A stretch of DNA of 38,533 nucleotides from Branchiostoma floridae (taxonomy: Eukaryota > Chordata > Leptocardii > Amphioxiformes > Branchiostomatidae), in NCBI RefSeq assembly GCF_000003815.2, contig NC_049988.1, positions 19,447,557 to 19,486,089 of the forward strand, given 5' to 3'. The notes under the pieces were generated by a model, which saw only the letters and a program-made list of their open reading frames with translations, was not told the origin of the DNA and did not search any database. A program made the position numbers and the translations under genes. This document shows positions 22,401 to 33,276 of this stretch, piece after piece; the stretch's first letter is position 1, and every line of letters starts with the position of its first letter.

Positions 22401-24069
22401 AATTCAACTTTAAACCTAAATAGATAAATTCAAGACTCCTGAATGGCTCTTGAATAACCTCGTGCTAGCATAACCTCCAGGCGTCTTGTTTGGACCGGTT
22501 AAATGATGTAAATGAATTGTTGTGTATTATGATATAGCCAGGCGATCAGACCCCTCAGGAAGGAATGATCATGAATACAGTACAGCTAAAGTTTTTAAAA
22601 TGTTTGACATGCCTCCAGCTGTCTTATCTGGTAATGTAAAAAGTTGTTGTGTAATATATAATGGTTTACTATTTTAAATAACCCACTGTAAATAACTGGG
22701 CATAATCCAGGGAGGCTCAAGCCATTCTCGGCATGTCATTTCTGAATTAGATGAATTTAAAATAAATCAGGAAAAACACAAAGTGAAACACATTACATAA
22801 TAGCTAATAATCAATCAATAGACTAAGTTAGTGACGGAGCCGATTGGTAGATTGCTAAAATGTACAACAATGTAAAGACGAATAAATTCAGGAAATTTAT
22901 TGTTTAACATACGAATAACTAACCAAGCTTGTCGATATTAGAAGTTTGATTGCTTCATGGAACTGCTTAACAATATTACTCTCGGTAACATTTGGTGCCT
23001 TGTCGCTTAGCATTTATTCTCTGCCAGACACACAAAAAAAAGATTATTACATTATGTACTCTTTTAACTTTTCGGCCCGTTTGTTGAAGTTTCATAATTT
23101 AAGATGGCGTCCATGGATTGCTTAAGAGATCAGATTTGTCACAAATATCTCAGGAATATACTAATTATCAGTTTGTGATCGTACGGCAATCGTGATCAGA
23201 CGCTGGAATACAAGACGGTTGCATGAAAAACAAAAACACAGGATAAGTTTTACCTGCTCTGGAGACGCACAAAGCGTTGGGTATACTCGCAGCGGCGTCC
23301 GCAATTGATCGCCAATCAGTCTGGGGCTGCTGCATGGGTGTGGTGCCTGGCGGAAAATTAAAAAAAATAAAATGGCTTTGTGATGTGATGAAATCATAAT
23401 GTAACATTATTTTCACAAAATATCTATCTATTAAATATCTTAGTTTCATTTTATTAACAACACAAACGCGTCTGCTGCAAATGGATACTCATATATTGCA
23501 TGATATTACTGTAGTAATATTTTAGTTTATGGCTTTTCAGAAGTACGTTTCAACTTGAGGTGCGGTGCTGGTTCCAAACTGGTTATGTTTTCAGCCAATT
23601 GCACCAACTGTGCTGGATTACTGTTCCTTTATGTGCATTGGTTTGACGATTGAAGACGAATCTTTAAGTTAGGGTTTGCTGCTATACGGGGATTTACTTC
23701 ACCAACCGAAATGGTGGATGCACTCCTCAATATACCATGCCCCAAGAGGGGTTCACACTTCATTCAGATGAGAAGATAGTAGGGTTACTTAATACTACTT
23801 GTGCCCCCACTGGTATATAAAGAATATCGTCATAAGAATGCATCTTCCGAGGTTCATGCCTAGACCAAATTATATCTGAATCTTAGACAAAAGACAACAC
23901 ATTGTACACCAAGCAAGGCACTGGGTAATTATGGATCTCAATATTTGTCATTACATAGATTTTTGAAAACCAAACCCCCTTCACAGCTGACGTGTAGAGG
24001 GAAGATATTTTCAAAAACTAGTTTACCTGCGTTGTCACTAGTTTGGGACTGCTGTTGATCTCCCGGCAT
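19431..24069 (-). CDS. G2: type II membrane collagen/FReD lectin, long type with repeat coiled coil
   Basis: Predicted 486-aa protein from six exons: 24069-24027, 23346-23254, 22211-22066, 21869-21614, 20505-20236 and 20083-19431; phases 1, 1, 0, 1, 1; all GT-AG; total 1461 nt, in frame. Residues 1-68 form the cytosolic tail (starts [10 protein letters not shown]; contains [17 protein letters not shown] and SFIRSHRSC). The anchor is at 69-91 ([17 protein letters not shown]). Residues 95-179 are a charged coiled coil built of four repeats. Collagen runs 184-256, interrupted near Cys202, with Cys181 before it and a Cys-Asn-Cys-Ser cluster (258-261, an N-glycosylation sequon) after it. The FReD is 270-486, with STHDQDND and MKIRPAP; the ficolin pocket Cys-His is Cys-Glu. 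Exon 1 coding is only 43 nt and a cag acceptor sits about 20 nt upstream of the ATG, so a 5'-UTR intron is possible. The AATAAA found just past the G1, G3 and G4 stops is altered here. Confidence 0.88.
20897..21106. mobile_element. About 210-bp MITE-like element with GC-rich inverted ends
   Basis: Left end TAAGGCCTACGTCACATTTC continuing to CCGGGGCCCGG (20897-20936). The right end (21068-21105) is its imperfect reverse complement. The centre is AT-rich and non-coding. It sits in the G2 intron between the collagen exon and the orphan furin exon. A lone copy of the left end is at 26170-26205. Confidence 0.65.
21179..21260 (-). other. Orphan or alternative furin-site exon inside G2
   Basis: An 82-nt open segment (27 codons plus one base) homologous to exon 2 of G0, G1 and G3: [15 protein letters not shown] followed by TLPSG, with g|gttaagt as donor and ctag|gac as acceptor. 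It starts in phase 0 and ends in phase 1, exactly like the neighbouring coiled-coil exon 21869-21614. Both cannot sit in one transcript without a frameshift. Replacing the coil exon with it joins the anchor exon (phase 0 end) to the collagen exon (phase 1 start) in frame, for a 428-residue isoform. The polybasic R-R-R-R-A-K-R is a stronger proprotein-convertase site than in the paralogues. The tract before its acceptor is purine-rich, so it may be weak or a decaying relic. Confidence 0.6.
22266..22406. repeat. Imperfect inverted repeat (hairpin, MITE-like) in a G2 intron
   Basis: The left arm 22266-22320 (CAACACAAAAGTTGGAATTA..., ...GTCCAACTCCA) is the imperfect reverse complement of the right arm 22347-22406, around a 26-bp loop. 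It lies in the intron between the anchor exon and the second exon of G2. No flanking duplication was identified. Confidence 0.6.
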
Positions 24070-24299
24070 GATGGGACTTGTCAGGTTTCTGCACAGCAAA
24101 AATACACGCCCTACCTCAGGCGTGGTTCGAAACGCAATGAGAAATATAGTCTAACCTGAAATAATTAGAAACCAGAGAAAATCATATTGTGTGGGTGGAA
24201 AACAACACACGTTTTCCAGGTGAGACCAATCATACAGACACGTAATCCTTTTCTTTGTTTGTTTGTTACATATTGAGAGAGAAGTATCGAAAACAGATT

Positions 24300-25085
24300 T
24301 TAAAATTCTGATCATGTTTGGAAAGTTATTAGATACATTGAAATGTATATGCACGCAAGGGAGAAAAACTATTTTTTTCTTCATTTCTTGTTTTTCGTCT
24401 GACATTTTCCGTGTTCGTCACACAACAACTAGGGTATTTTGCCCAAGTGGCAAACTCAGGCAAAAGTAGAGTTCGGCAAACTCCTATCTCCATGAAATAT
24501 TTTGAACTTTTGTAAATTTTATGCACAAGCCTTGTACATTTACTTGATTTATTCATGGTGATGTTCATCATTGACTAACATACACATATCACAAGTTTAA
24601 AATTTCCATCATTAATCATTAAGCGGTTTTAAATCAGTTCCTCATATCATACCACATGCAAGTGTGTATTTTAATCTACCCACACCGCACAACCATGATC
24701 ATGTTTAAAAAACTATCAGATACATTGAAATGCATGGGAGAAAAATTTGTATTCTTCATTTTTTTGTTGTTCGTCTGATATTTTCGTCCCATAACAATTA
24801 GTTAGTCAACACACGCACGAGTTTTTCGGTTAAGGTAATTTGTAGATTTTCTACCGTGAATACATTTTTGTCTAATTTTTTTTTGCTCCAGCAAAATTCA
24901 AGTGGCAAACCCAGGCTTAACTAGAGTTCGGCAAACTCAAACCTTTAGCAATACTTAGAACGTTTGTACATTTACTTGATTTATGCATGGTAATGTTCAT
25001 CATTGACTACCATACACATATCACAAGTTTAAAATTCCAATCATTTATCATTGAGCGGTTTTAAATCAGTTCCTCATATCATACC
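24300..25085. repeat. Tandem duplication of about 390 bp upstream of G2
   Basis: The segment about 24300-24650 recurs at about 24695-25085. Shared landmarks are GATACATTGAAATG, AGAGTTCGGCAAACTC, TACACATATCACAAGTTTAA and AGCGGTTTTAAATCAGTTCC. It lies just 5' of the G2 start, so it may duplicate upstream control sequence. No coding frame. Confidence 0.75.
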
Positions 25086-26169
25086 ACGTGAAAGTGTGTC
25101 TTTAATTTATCCCCCAAGACCCGGTTCACTGGGAGTGAAGACAATAAAGATGTGGAAGTTGAAGAATGATAATGTGTTCAAAACAATGATCATGATTTCA
25201 ATGTCTTCTTGCGACTTCCACATCTCTGTACAGGATGTTTCTGCTCAAAGAATCTGTCTTTAGATGTCTTCTTGCTGGCAACATTTATGCACTTTTTTAA
25301 GACCTCAGAATCAAGAATATTTCGAAAGTGATCAAAAGATCAAAAGTCTTGAAATCGAAGATTACTTTGTGTTGCATGTTGTCAGGTTTTAAACAATGTA
25401 GTGTTTTATTTAGACAAACGCCTTAAACTCATTTGTGAACACGTGTCGTAATCAGCGGATTCGCGAAAATTCTGGAGGCTTTGATTTAGCTCCCAGTGTT
25501 CGACCCTTTCAAAATAGTTTCCAGCGATTAATATTAGAATTTAAACCACGATGATATAATTGTAGACTGAAGGTATATCAGAATTGTGTAGGGAGGATAT
25601 GGATTCAAGCAGTAGGTTCTTGTTTTAAGCATATCTAAAGTCGTTATTTGCGATGAACTAAATGGTTTTGTTAAAGTTTGGACAATTCTAGAGGTATTTT
25701 GTCTCGTCCAAAATTTATTTGGTGGTGTTGCAATCGGTGGCCTTCAACGTAGTGGAAAAACCTGTCCCTCTGCTGATCGTCGTTTTTGGGATGAACCTTC
25801 AACTCTGACCCCTGATGATCAGGTGACCTTGTTTTGCTGCTGTCTGTCTGTATTGTTGTACACTTGAACCGGAAATGACGTCATGACAGGGTAAAGTTAA
25901 AATGACTGTTGAAATGTCAATGTATCTTCGATATCGCATATTGAGAGGTGTCTTTAATTTACAGCCAGTAAAAACACATAGTAAAAGTCATACAGCAGCC
26001 ATGGCTGTCTCTCATTTGAGTGTCTGTGTGTATTAATGTGTGCCTGTGTGCGTTTCTGCCTGTATGTCCGTATATATATTTGTATGTATATGTCTTTGTA
26101 TGTATGCAAGTATGCGTATGCTCTTGTTGTGTCTGTGTATATGTGCACGATATACTTTTGGCTAAACCA

Positions 26170-26205
26170 GTTAGGCCTACGTCACATTTCCTACGCGGGG
26201 CCCGG
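26170..26205. mobile_element. Solo end of the GC-rich MITE-like element
   Basis: GTTAGGCCTACGTCACATTT followed by GCGGGGCCCGG matches the left terminus of the element at 20897. It abuts a (GT)n array, and no partner terminus is visible. Confidence 0.5.
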
Positions 26206-26209
26206 TCGT

Positions 26210-26238
26210 GCTGTGTGTGCGTGTGTGTATGTGTATGT

Positions 26239-26279
<41 letters not shown>

Positions 26280-26370
26280 CGTGTGTCTGTGTGTGTATGT
26301 GTCTGTGTGCGTGTGTCTGTCTGTGTCTGTGTCTGTGTGTACATATGTGTGTGTGGGGGTGTGTGCGTGC
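26210..26370. repeat. (GT)n array in the G2-G3 spacer
   Basis: GT with TATG and TCTG interruptions, next to the solo MITE end. Confidence 0.85.
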
Positions 26371-26584
26371 GTTCATATATCCGTATACAACTTATTCATA
26401 TTAAAAAAAGAAGATCCAAGACAAAATATAACATACACCATGTTGTAATTTCACCAAACTTGCAAATGTGATACAGTGGTTATATATGCTAATGAAGCTC
26501 ACGCTATCTTGGTGACTTTAGTGCAATAAGTAATACAGAGCTAGAAGTTCAATACTTCTTATAATAACATGCTGATACATGTAT

Positions 26585-26770
26585 GGGACCGCGTGGCGCA
26601 GCGGTAGCATGTCCGGATTTGCACCGAGAGGTTGCGGGTTCGAATCCGCCTGCCGTGCCACCGATCTTGTGCCCTTGGGAAAGGCACTTTACACGACATT
26701 CCTCACTTTACTCAGGTGAAAATGAGTACCTGGTTTCGGCTATGGGAAAACGAAACGAAACGAACGAACC
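26585..26770 (+). mobile_element. tRNA-derived SINE
   Basis: tRNA-like head with an A-box (GTGGCGCAGCGGTAGC) and a B-box (GGTTCGAATCC), then a body (CCCTTGGGAAAGGCAC... GAGTACCTGG) and an ACGAAACGAAACGAACGAAC tail. The ends of the tRNA part do not pair into an acceptor stem, so it is not a tRNA gene. The paralogous site at 35055-35065 is empty. Flanks show a short TGTAT duplication (26580-26584, 26771-26775). Confidence 0.8.
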
Positions 26771-26916
26771 TGTATCAACCTGTGTTCTTCTAGCATGTGT
26801 ACTACCAGATGACGTACGTCACTATATACTATCAACATATACAAAATATAACGCTAGCAGCCATATAGCATCATCAACATATACCATATAACGTTTCCTA
26901 CCGTATGCCATCACTA

Positions 26917-26921
26917 ATATA

Positions 26922-26977
<56 letters not shown>
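26917..26977. repeat. (AT)n microsatellite, paralogous to 35204-35250
   Basis: AT run in the G2-G3 spacer; flanks are near-identical to the G3-G4 spacer copy. Confidence 0.9.
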
Positions 26978-26978
<1 letters not shown>

Positions 26979-28123
26979 TTGTCTACGTTAGATGAATATG
27001 ATTAGTAGTCACGGGTACTACAACTCGTTACTTTTTACATGTTCGCAACCACCATACCTTATATGAAAATTATTTTCACCTAAAAGAAATTACCTTATTA
27101 CATTTTGTACTATAATCCACAACTTATAACACACCTACACATCGTGCCTGCTACAAAGTTGTATCTACTTAATCTAAAATACACCTAACATAGAACCAAG
27201 GACTGCAATACAATGTATCGTTCGAAGAATGAAGTATTGTAAGACATGTGACCGTACAAATTGTTATTTCCGTTTTATTTTTGTTTGTTTTTCAACATCA
27301 CCCAAGTGACAAGTTTGCCCAATTAAAAAAAAAGTAAAATGCACTACAATGCTAACTGTGTTTTTAGATATTACAAGTCAACAAAACAACAGTAATGTAC
27401 TTTCCCCGCAATCACATGTGTCCTCCACAAAGTATGGTGTGTTTTTCCATTCTAAGTTTGTTTGGGAACAGTAAAGCAAAGAACGAAAGGATGGAGCGAA
27501 GAACGAAGGGATGAAGCGAAGAAAGAAATGATTGATTTACACCTGGGGGGGGGGCGTTCCACACTGGTTCCGCAATGATAAGAAATTACAGAAAAGTGAA
27601 ACCTAACTTCCATTGAATACCATTACCACGAATTGCAGAATATGATGATATGAAGGTATTGACCTTCCTTATCCCTAACAAAGGTTCTACAATATTATGA
27701 CACTATTCTTCTTAAAATCTGCCCTGCATGAAATGATTACAAGTAAATTAGAATTTTACAATGAAGAAATGGATTTTTAAAAAGTTTCCCACTTCAGTGT
27801 GGCAGCGCCATCTTTTGGTTATTTTGTAAACTGCAACTAAAAGTTTGTTAGTAACGTTATACTTTGCGTGGAACTCATGCGTGACTCCTCTCCCTCGAGT
27901 CTTAACCGAAAAAAAATCTAACACTGCTTGCACTATAGCTAGATCCACGTCTAGATTAGCTCAGGGTCCTCACCTGCGCAGATTCATGTAGGCGTAATGC
28001 TGTCAACTTTGGAAAGTTATCAGTGCCAAAGAACAACATTTTGTTCAAGAGGCGCCCTTAGCAGTGACAACTATCCAAGGCATCTTAGGGGGTCTGTATG
28101 GGGATGGACATTAGCGAGGCGTA

Positions 28124-28326
28124 TGTTCGTGTGTGTGTGTGTATGTGTGTGTGTGCGTGTGTGAGTGTGTGTGTGCGTGTTTGTGTGTGTGAGCGCGTGT
28201 GTGTGTGTATGTGCGTGTGTGCTTGTGTGTTCGTGTGTGTGTGTGTGCGTTTGTGTGTGTGAGCGTGTGTGTGTGTGTGTGTGTGTGCGTGCGTGTGTAT
28301 GTGTGTGTGTGTGTGTGGTGTGGTGT
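28124..28326. repeat. (GT)n array 3' of G3
   Basis: About 200 bp of GT with GC and GA variants, starting about 315 bp past the G3 stop. Confidence 0.95.
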
Positions 28327-28581
28327 GGTTGGAGGGGACGCGCAATAAACTTTTTATGCTCATGAAGTTCGACTACGTACGCTTTAAGCCACGTTTATAA
28401 TGCTCCCTGTGTACATGCATTACATAATATTTCCACACAATTCACGTTATATCAGATGAATTACCAAAATATGCGCAGGATTGAAATTTTACCTCACCGT
28501 GAAAGGGATTATGCAGACAGAATAAAGATAAAAGTTGATTGTCACCGTTGCATTGTTAAGAGATTTGCTCCAGTATTACTC

Positions 28582-28587
28582 TTTATT
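28582..28587 (-). terminator. Poly(A) signal of G3
   Basis: AATAAA on the minus strand, 53 nt past the G3 stop, at the position paralogous to the G1 signal. Confidence 0.7.
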
Positions 28588-28640
28588 TCAGCTAAGAAAG
28601 CAAATGTAAGGCCGTGGGTTTAGTTTGTGGTTGATTATTT

Positions 28641-31600
28641 CTAAGGAGCAGGTCTGATCTTCATGACAGAAGACTTGATGGAGTACTTGTGAGCTTCCCA
28701 CGCTTGCCATTCTATACCACGTGACTCACTCCCCCCGCCGCCATGCTTGTACGGCTGGTTCAGGTTAACGGCGTCACAATGTTTATGCCACCAACCACCA
28801 CGACCATGGACAGTTGCGCAGTTATCACCCCAGGGGTCGTTATCCTGGTCGTGTGTTGAGAATCTGCTACTATCATGATAACTTAACCCATCCCCACCAT
28901 CCCCAGCAGTGCCGCTATAGGCACCAACATGCAGACGGTACTTTGCTGCTTCATCCTCGATATAGAACCTGTCATATTCAGCGTATCTAGTTTCCGAGGA
29001 CCAATTTTCGAGATCAATGCGTAGAAGATATCCCTTGGCGTTAACGATTTGAGAGATCTTGTCGTTTCCCAGCCAAAACTCACCGTTAAGGTCCCCAAAC
29101 CCACTTTTGTAAGTTTCCCAATCATTAGCAAAATCTACAGAACCGTCGAACCGCTTTTGGAGGACAGTCCAGCCGCCGACTCCGTGTGGAAGAAGGTGAC
29201 TGTTTTCCATCTCACAGTAGACCCCGAACGAGGCTCCGGCGGCGTCTGGCTGGATGGTGTAGACACCGCTGATGGTGTGGCCTGCCTTGTAGACGTCGTC
29301 ACAATCTGTAAAACAAGGTGTATGATATTCAAAGACATTTTAAAACAATCACCAGAACTGGATAAGTTAGCATAGCAACTATTAAACATGATTTTTATAT
29401 GAGATTGCATCCTTGTCCAGTTGTAGAGATTAAATTGTCTTTCAAGTCTTTAAATATTGTTTCTTCTTCTTCTTTCCTACTGCCTAGCCTCAATTTTTTG
29501 AGATTATTGGCAGACTACGCATGGTTTAATTACAATACAAGTGACCAGAACAAATAGACATGGGAAAAATGAAGGAAAATGCTGAGGGAAATAAAAACAA
29601 ACTGATTTTCTGTGTGCAAAAAGACAGGACAGGTGAATTAAGTGGGTTAATAGGACACGTATTTACATATATACAAGACGTGTGGGGGTGGCTCAATGCA
29701 GCAGGGTCCTCCCCAGCTCAGTTTTGAACTGGGAGAGAGACCCCGCCTCCGCCACACCAGGCTCAAGTCCATTCCACTCTCTGATGGTACGAGGGAAGAA
29801 CGAGAGCCTGTAGTAGTTGTTCCTGCACGCGATGGCCTGCAATGTTTGTGAGTGATTGGTGCGGCGGGAGCATCGAGCCACCGGGACAAGCATGGTCGTG
29901 TGAGGTACGTACATGATGTTGTTGATGATTTTGTACAAGGTGACCTGGCGGGCAATCTTCCTTCTAAGTTCGAGGGACTGCCAGCCAAGATTGTGAAGCA
30001 TGGAGGTAACTGAGCTTGTGCGTCTGTAATCGTTAAATACATATCGGGCAGCTCTTCGTTGTACCATCTCTAGGCTACTCACCTGGGCCTTGGTGTGAGG
30101 GTCCCAAACACTACAGCCGTACTCGAGACATGGTCGAACCAGAGCCATGTAGGCTCTCTCTTTGGCCGCAGTGCTGGATATCCGCAGGCAGCGTCGTAAC
30201 ATTCCCAATGTCCTGTTAGCTTTTGATGTAGTTTTTTCAACGTGTTTGCCCCAGGTTAAGTTGGAAGACATATGAAGGCCAAGATATTTTGTGGAACTTA
30301 CCTTGGTCAAGGGGTGTTGGTGGAGTGAGTAGGGGAATGTTATCGGGTTTCTGGAGGCTGGGACCGACATTACTTCGCATTTGGACGGATTAAAGGCCAT
30401 AAGCCACGTCTTCTCCCATGAACAAATGCTATTTATGTCGTGCTGGAGTTTTTCTAGATGTCTAGCATCCATAAACACACTAAGTGCAAAATAGATAATA
30501 AACCTGTACGCCCTGTACATGGCTTCAGCTGAAAAAAGATGCAGGTTGGCGATACCTTTCATTTCCGATGGGTCAGCAGTCGGAACAGGAATTTCGGGGG
30601 GACCGGGCGGTCCGGGAGGTCCAACCGCTCCATCGCGCCCGTCTCTCCCGTCTCTGCCGGGAGGCCCCTGAAGACAGCCTGTATTGCGTTAGTGAAGAAG
30701 TGCGTTAGTCTAATGTCCAGGCAGATGTGAGGATTATGGTCCTTACGTAGGCTTGGATATTTGCAATTTTATGGTTACCCAATGCCAATAAATCAGGACA
30801 AGACTTTCATTTGCAGTCACAACGTCTGGTTTTAGATGTTGAAGTTATACACAGACACTGACAGGATGAACACTGGTACTGAAACATTAAGTCAACATTT
30901 TAGATACATAAGGTTCGATTTGCAAGCATACTCCGATAGACGGTGTATTTTCTTTTACATTTCTGTTTTCAGCAAAAGAAGAGGTTATGTTTGCTTGTTT
31001 GCTAAGTTCGTCTTTACCTCCAAACGGCATTGTCAGGCTGTTCGCAGCTCTCTTCTCCCTGTGGTGCATGCCGGGATCAGATTGAGTATCGGGGCTGAAG
31101 GCACCATCCACCGACTGGAAGAGAAAGCCAATTACTTTTATTACCGTGCATTGATATACTATAATAATATAGTGTACTATATCCTTGTATGGTATAAAAA
31201 AACACACTAAAAATCTAAACACAATACCGCCTGGGTCCTCGATTTCCTTTTAATGTTAATAAACCATTTTCATTCCTTCCTTCTCTAAGTCCTTCCTTCT
31301 GTCAATAATCAGTCATCCTTTCATTCATTCATTAAACACTAAGTATTCTAAACTACATTAACAATACTTAATCTCCAAGCAGCGCTGTGGCCAATAACTC
31401 CTCTGTCGGCTAAACTCCTTCCCATTTGCCACAGCAAGATCTGCTTGGAGATTAAACAATACTAGCATTTGCAAAATGTTTTCCTACACAATATCAAACT
31501 ATACTTTACCGTGCTATAGATATTATACTTGCAACATACAGACTAGACAAGACTAACACTATAGACACTTTACTTTGCTAATACTATAGTAATACTAAGC

Positions 31601-32560
31601 GTATACTGTATCACGCTAACCTGTAGTATAGTATGGAGTCGTTACGTTTGACCACATCTCACTCACAGTTTTCAACTGTAGAGCTATTTATTTAAACCGT
31701 TTGCCGTTTGCGCTTCTCATCAATTTTGATTTACGTATAAAAATTTCCTAAACCTGTTCCATTGTCTGAACAAAGATGTAGCATTCACAGAGTTGAAAAT
31801 GGCTTATATATATTTTACAACTAGAAATAGATATAAAACATACATATTGCAACCGTCAGCAGATATTTTTAATCGCCTCTTCTCAACAATGCCCTGTCTG
31901 ACGTTTGGCTGGTCCAATCATTTCACTCAATTAGAGCCAATTTAGATAGATATCAAACATGCGAGGTATACGCCATCCCAAGGTCCCCCTACACTCAAAA
32001 GCTTGTACAGAGAAACGTATATGCCTAGTTGAGATCGTTCATTCATAAAATTGTACAAGACCAGGGTTATATTTCCTTAGTTACTGGTTCTCCTGTGAGA
32101 TGCATTCGGTCAGATCTTCCCTAAACTAGCAAATAGCTAACATACGGGGACGGTAACATTACCCAAAGTACATCAAAACACAAATAGCAGTCATCTACGA
32201 ATCAATCTGGTCATTGATGTTATGAGTATCTCAGTTATGCAATTGAAATAAATTAGTCAACATTTGTACCTCAGTTTTCTCCACATGGCGACTGTTGTCT
32301 TCCCAGGACTTGTCTTTGGTCAGAACCTCCAGCGTAGCGATACGATCTAGGATCTGGTCATCGCGCACTTGGAGAGACGCCACTAGCTGCTTGAGTTGCC
32401 AGTTCTGCAGAAGCAGCACCGCCACCAGCGCCGAGAGGACCAGCACGACGGCCGCGGCGCAGGCGGTCTGGAGCCCCGCCGGACGCACACGGGACCTCCG
32501 ATCAGCATACACGGGCCCGCCAAGCGTCAGGTCACCGTTCATCAGCTTATCTGTACTCAT
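28641..32560 (-). CDS. G3: type II membrane (or shed) collagen/FReD lectin, short type, complete
   Basis: Predicted 391-aa paralogue of G1. Exons: 32560-32270, 31114-31018, 30678-30556 and 29305-28641; phases 0, 1, 1; all GT-AG; total 1176 nt, in frame. Order: basic tail, anchor near 32-51, coiled coil (VASLQVRDDQILDRIATLEV), furin-type R-E-K-R at 116-119, Cys131, collagen 134-157 (three triplets fewer than G1), then FReD 171-391. The FReD has a short insertion after YCEMEN (SHLLPH) absent from the other four, the calcium loop STHDQDND, and KHCDAVNLNQ in the pocket (Cys-Asp instead of ficolin's Cys-His). An AATAAA at 28582-28587 lies just past the stop. The third intron holds a truncated LINE (about 29463-30447) absent from G1, and the intron 5' of exon 2 region carries a MITE. 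The coding parts look intact. Confidence 0.92.
29463..30447 (-). mobile_element. Truncated LINE inside intron 3 of G3
   Basis: The 3' end of a retrotransposon of the same family as 4473-5984. It carries the C-terminal reverse-transcriptase region (SICSWEKTWLMAFNPSKCEV, KYLGLHMSSNLTWGKHV, FFPRTIREWNGL) up to a stop at 29693, then about 230 nt of 3' UTR with a stem-loop and (GAA)n tail. Catalytic motifs A to C are absent. The matching G1 intron (around 8115) has no insert: homology resumes across the element from ATATTGTTT to CTAGATGTCTAG. It lies in the same orientation as G3, between donor 30555 and acceptor 29306, so it should normally be spliced out. Confidence 0.88.
31369..31454. mobile_element. 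86-bp MITE with 14-bp inverted ends and 9-bp target duplication
   Basis: Perfect terminal inverted repeats TAATCTCCAAGCAG and CTGCTTGGAGATTA, flanked by AACAATACT on both sides (31360-31368 and 31455-31463). The paralogous G1 intron (near 9383) has the single uninterrupted target (AACAATATT). The element is too short to encode anything. It lies in G3 intron 1. Confidence 0.88.
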
Positions 32561-32799
32561 CTTTTACAGCTTAATGGCAATTAAGCAAGGCTTCAATATA
32601 ATAAAGTTACGATAGTTTTAAGCAAACTGAAGCAAATTCTACCCTTAAACTCTGAGGCACTGCGCTGACTGGCTCTATGTAGTAGCCCTCAGCGACTGAA
32701 GATATCTTTTCAGTAAACTTTCAGATATAATCTCTCAAAAACCTTGTCGAACAATAAACTGGGGAAACCCCTTGTAGTTTTTTTCTTGGAAAAATGTCG

Positions 32800-32865
32800 T
32801 TCCCTATTGGTTGTCAGCCCCGCTATTTCCTCATACGTCATAAGTGTGAATATATAATGACTGAT
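32800..32865 (-). promoter_or_regulatory. Conserved upstream module of G3 (CCAAT + CRE-like)
   Basis: Minus-strand CCAAT (32806-32810) and TGACGT (32835-32840), 246 nt upstream of the G3 ATG. Matches the G0 and G1 modules in order and spacing. Confidence 0.4.
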
Positions 32866-32920
32866 TAAAGTTGTTTACGTCGAAGTCAGAGGCGTTCTGT
32901 TGAATCCCGCCAGGTGACAC

Positions 32921-32933
32921 GGGTCACAGGTCA
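32921..32933 (+). promoter_or_regulatory. DR1-like element, proximal to G3
   Basis: GGGTCA-C-AGGTCA, 361 nt upstream of the G3 ATG; the paralogous site near G1 has one change. Confidence 0.35.
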
Positions 32934-33263
32934 CACTTGTTTGTCAAACTGATCAGAAAACCCGTCCAGCCGCTCAAGACGTAGTCCGTCTAGAGGTATC
33001 CTGTTGCCTGAGACATCTACCCTGACTTTAGACAAAGGGTTTATATCTTGAAATGAAAACACATCAATTTTTCACTTAATCATTGTAGTTGAAATATAGG
33101 TCTATGTCATGAACATCTTGACATCATCAACGCCTTGGATATAGGATTGTGCCAGACGATAGCATTAATGTGTTTTGAATGATAAGATCACCTACCAGCA
33201 TAACCCCCCCCCCCCTCCCAAATATCCGGCCCACTGTTGTTGGTGTTTTTGTCGTAGTCCGTT

Positions 33264-33276
33264 AGGTCACAGGTCA
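33264..33276 (+). promoter_or_regulatory. Perfect DR1 element, distal to G3
   Basis: AGGTCA-C-AGGTCA, about 700 nt upstream of the G3 ATG, the same place as the G1 element. Confidence 0.4.

Larger units (their letters stand above)
25640..28123. repeat. G2-G3 spacer, duplicated as 34090-36617
   Basis: No gene. Collinear with the G3-G4 spacer except for the SINE at 26585-26770 present only here. Contains GT and AT arrays and a poly-G run near 27546. Confidence 0.8.

Noticed and set aside
26583-26660. A tRNA gene
   Set aside because: A- and B-boxes are present, but the acceptor ends do not pair and a SINE body and tail follow, so it is the head of a SINE.
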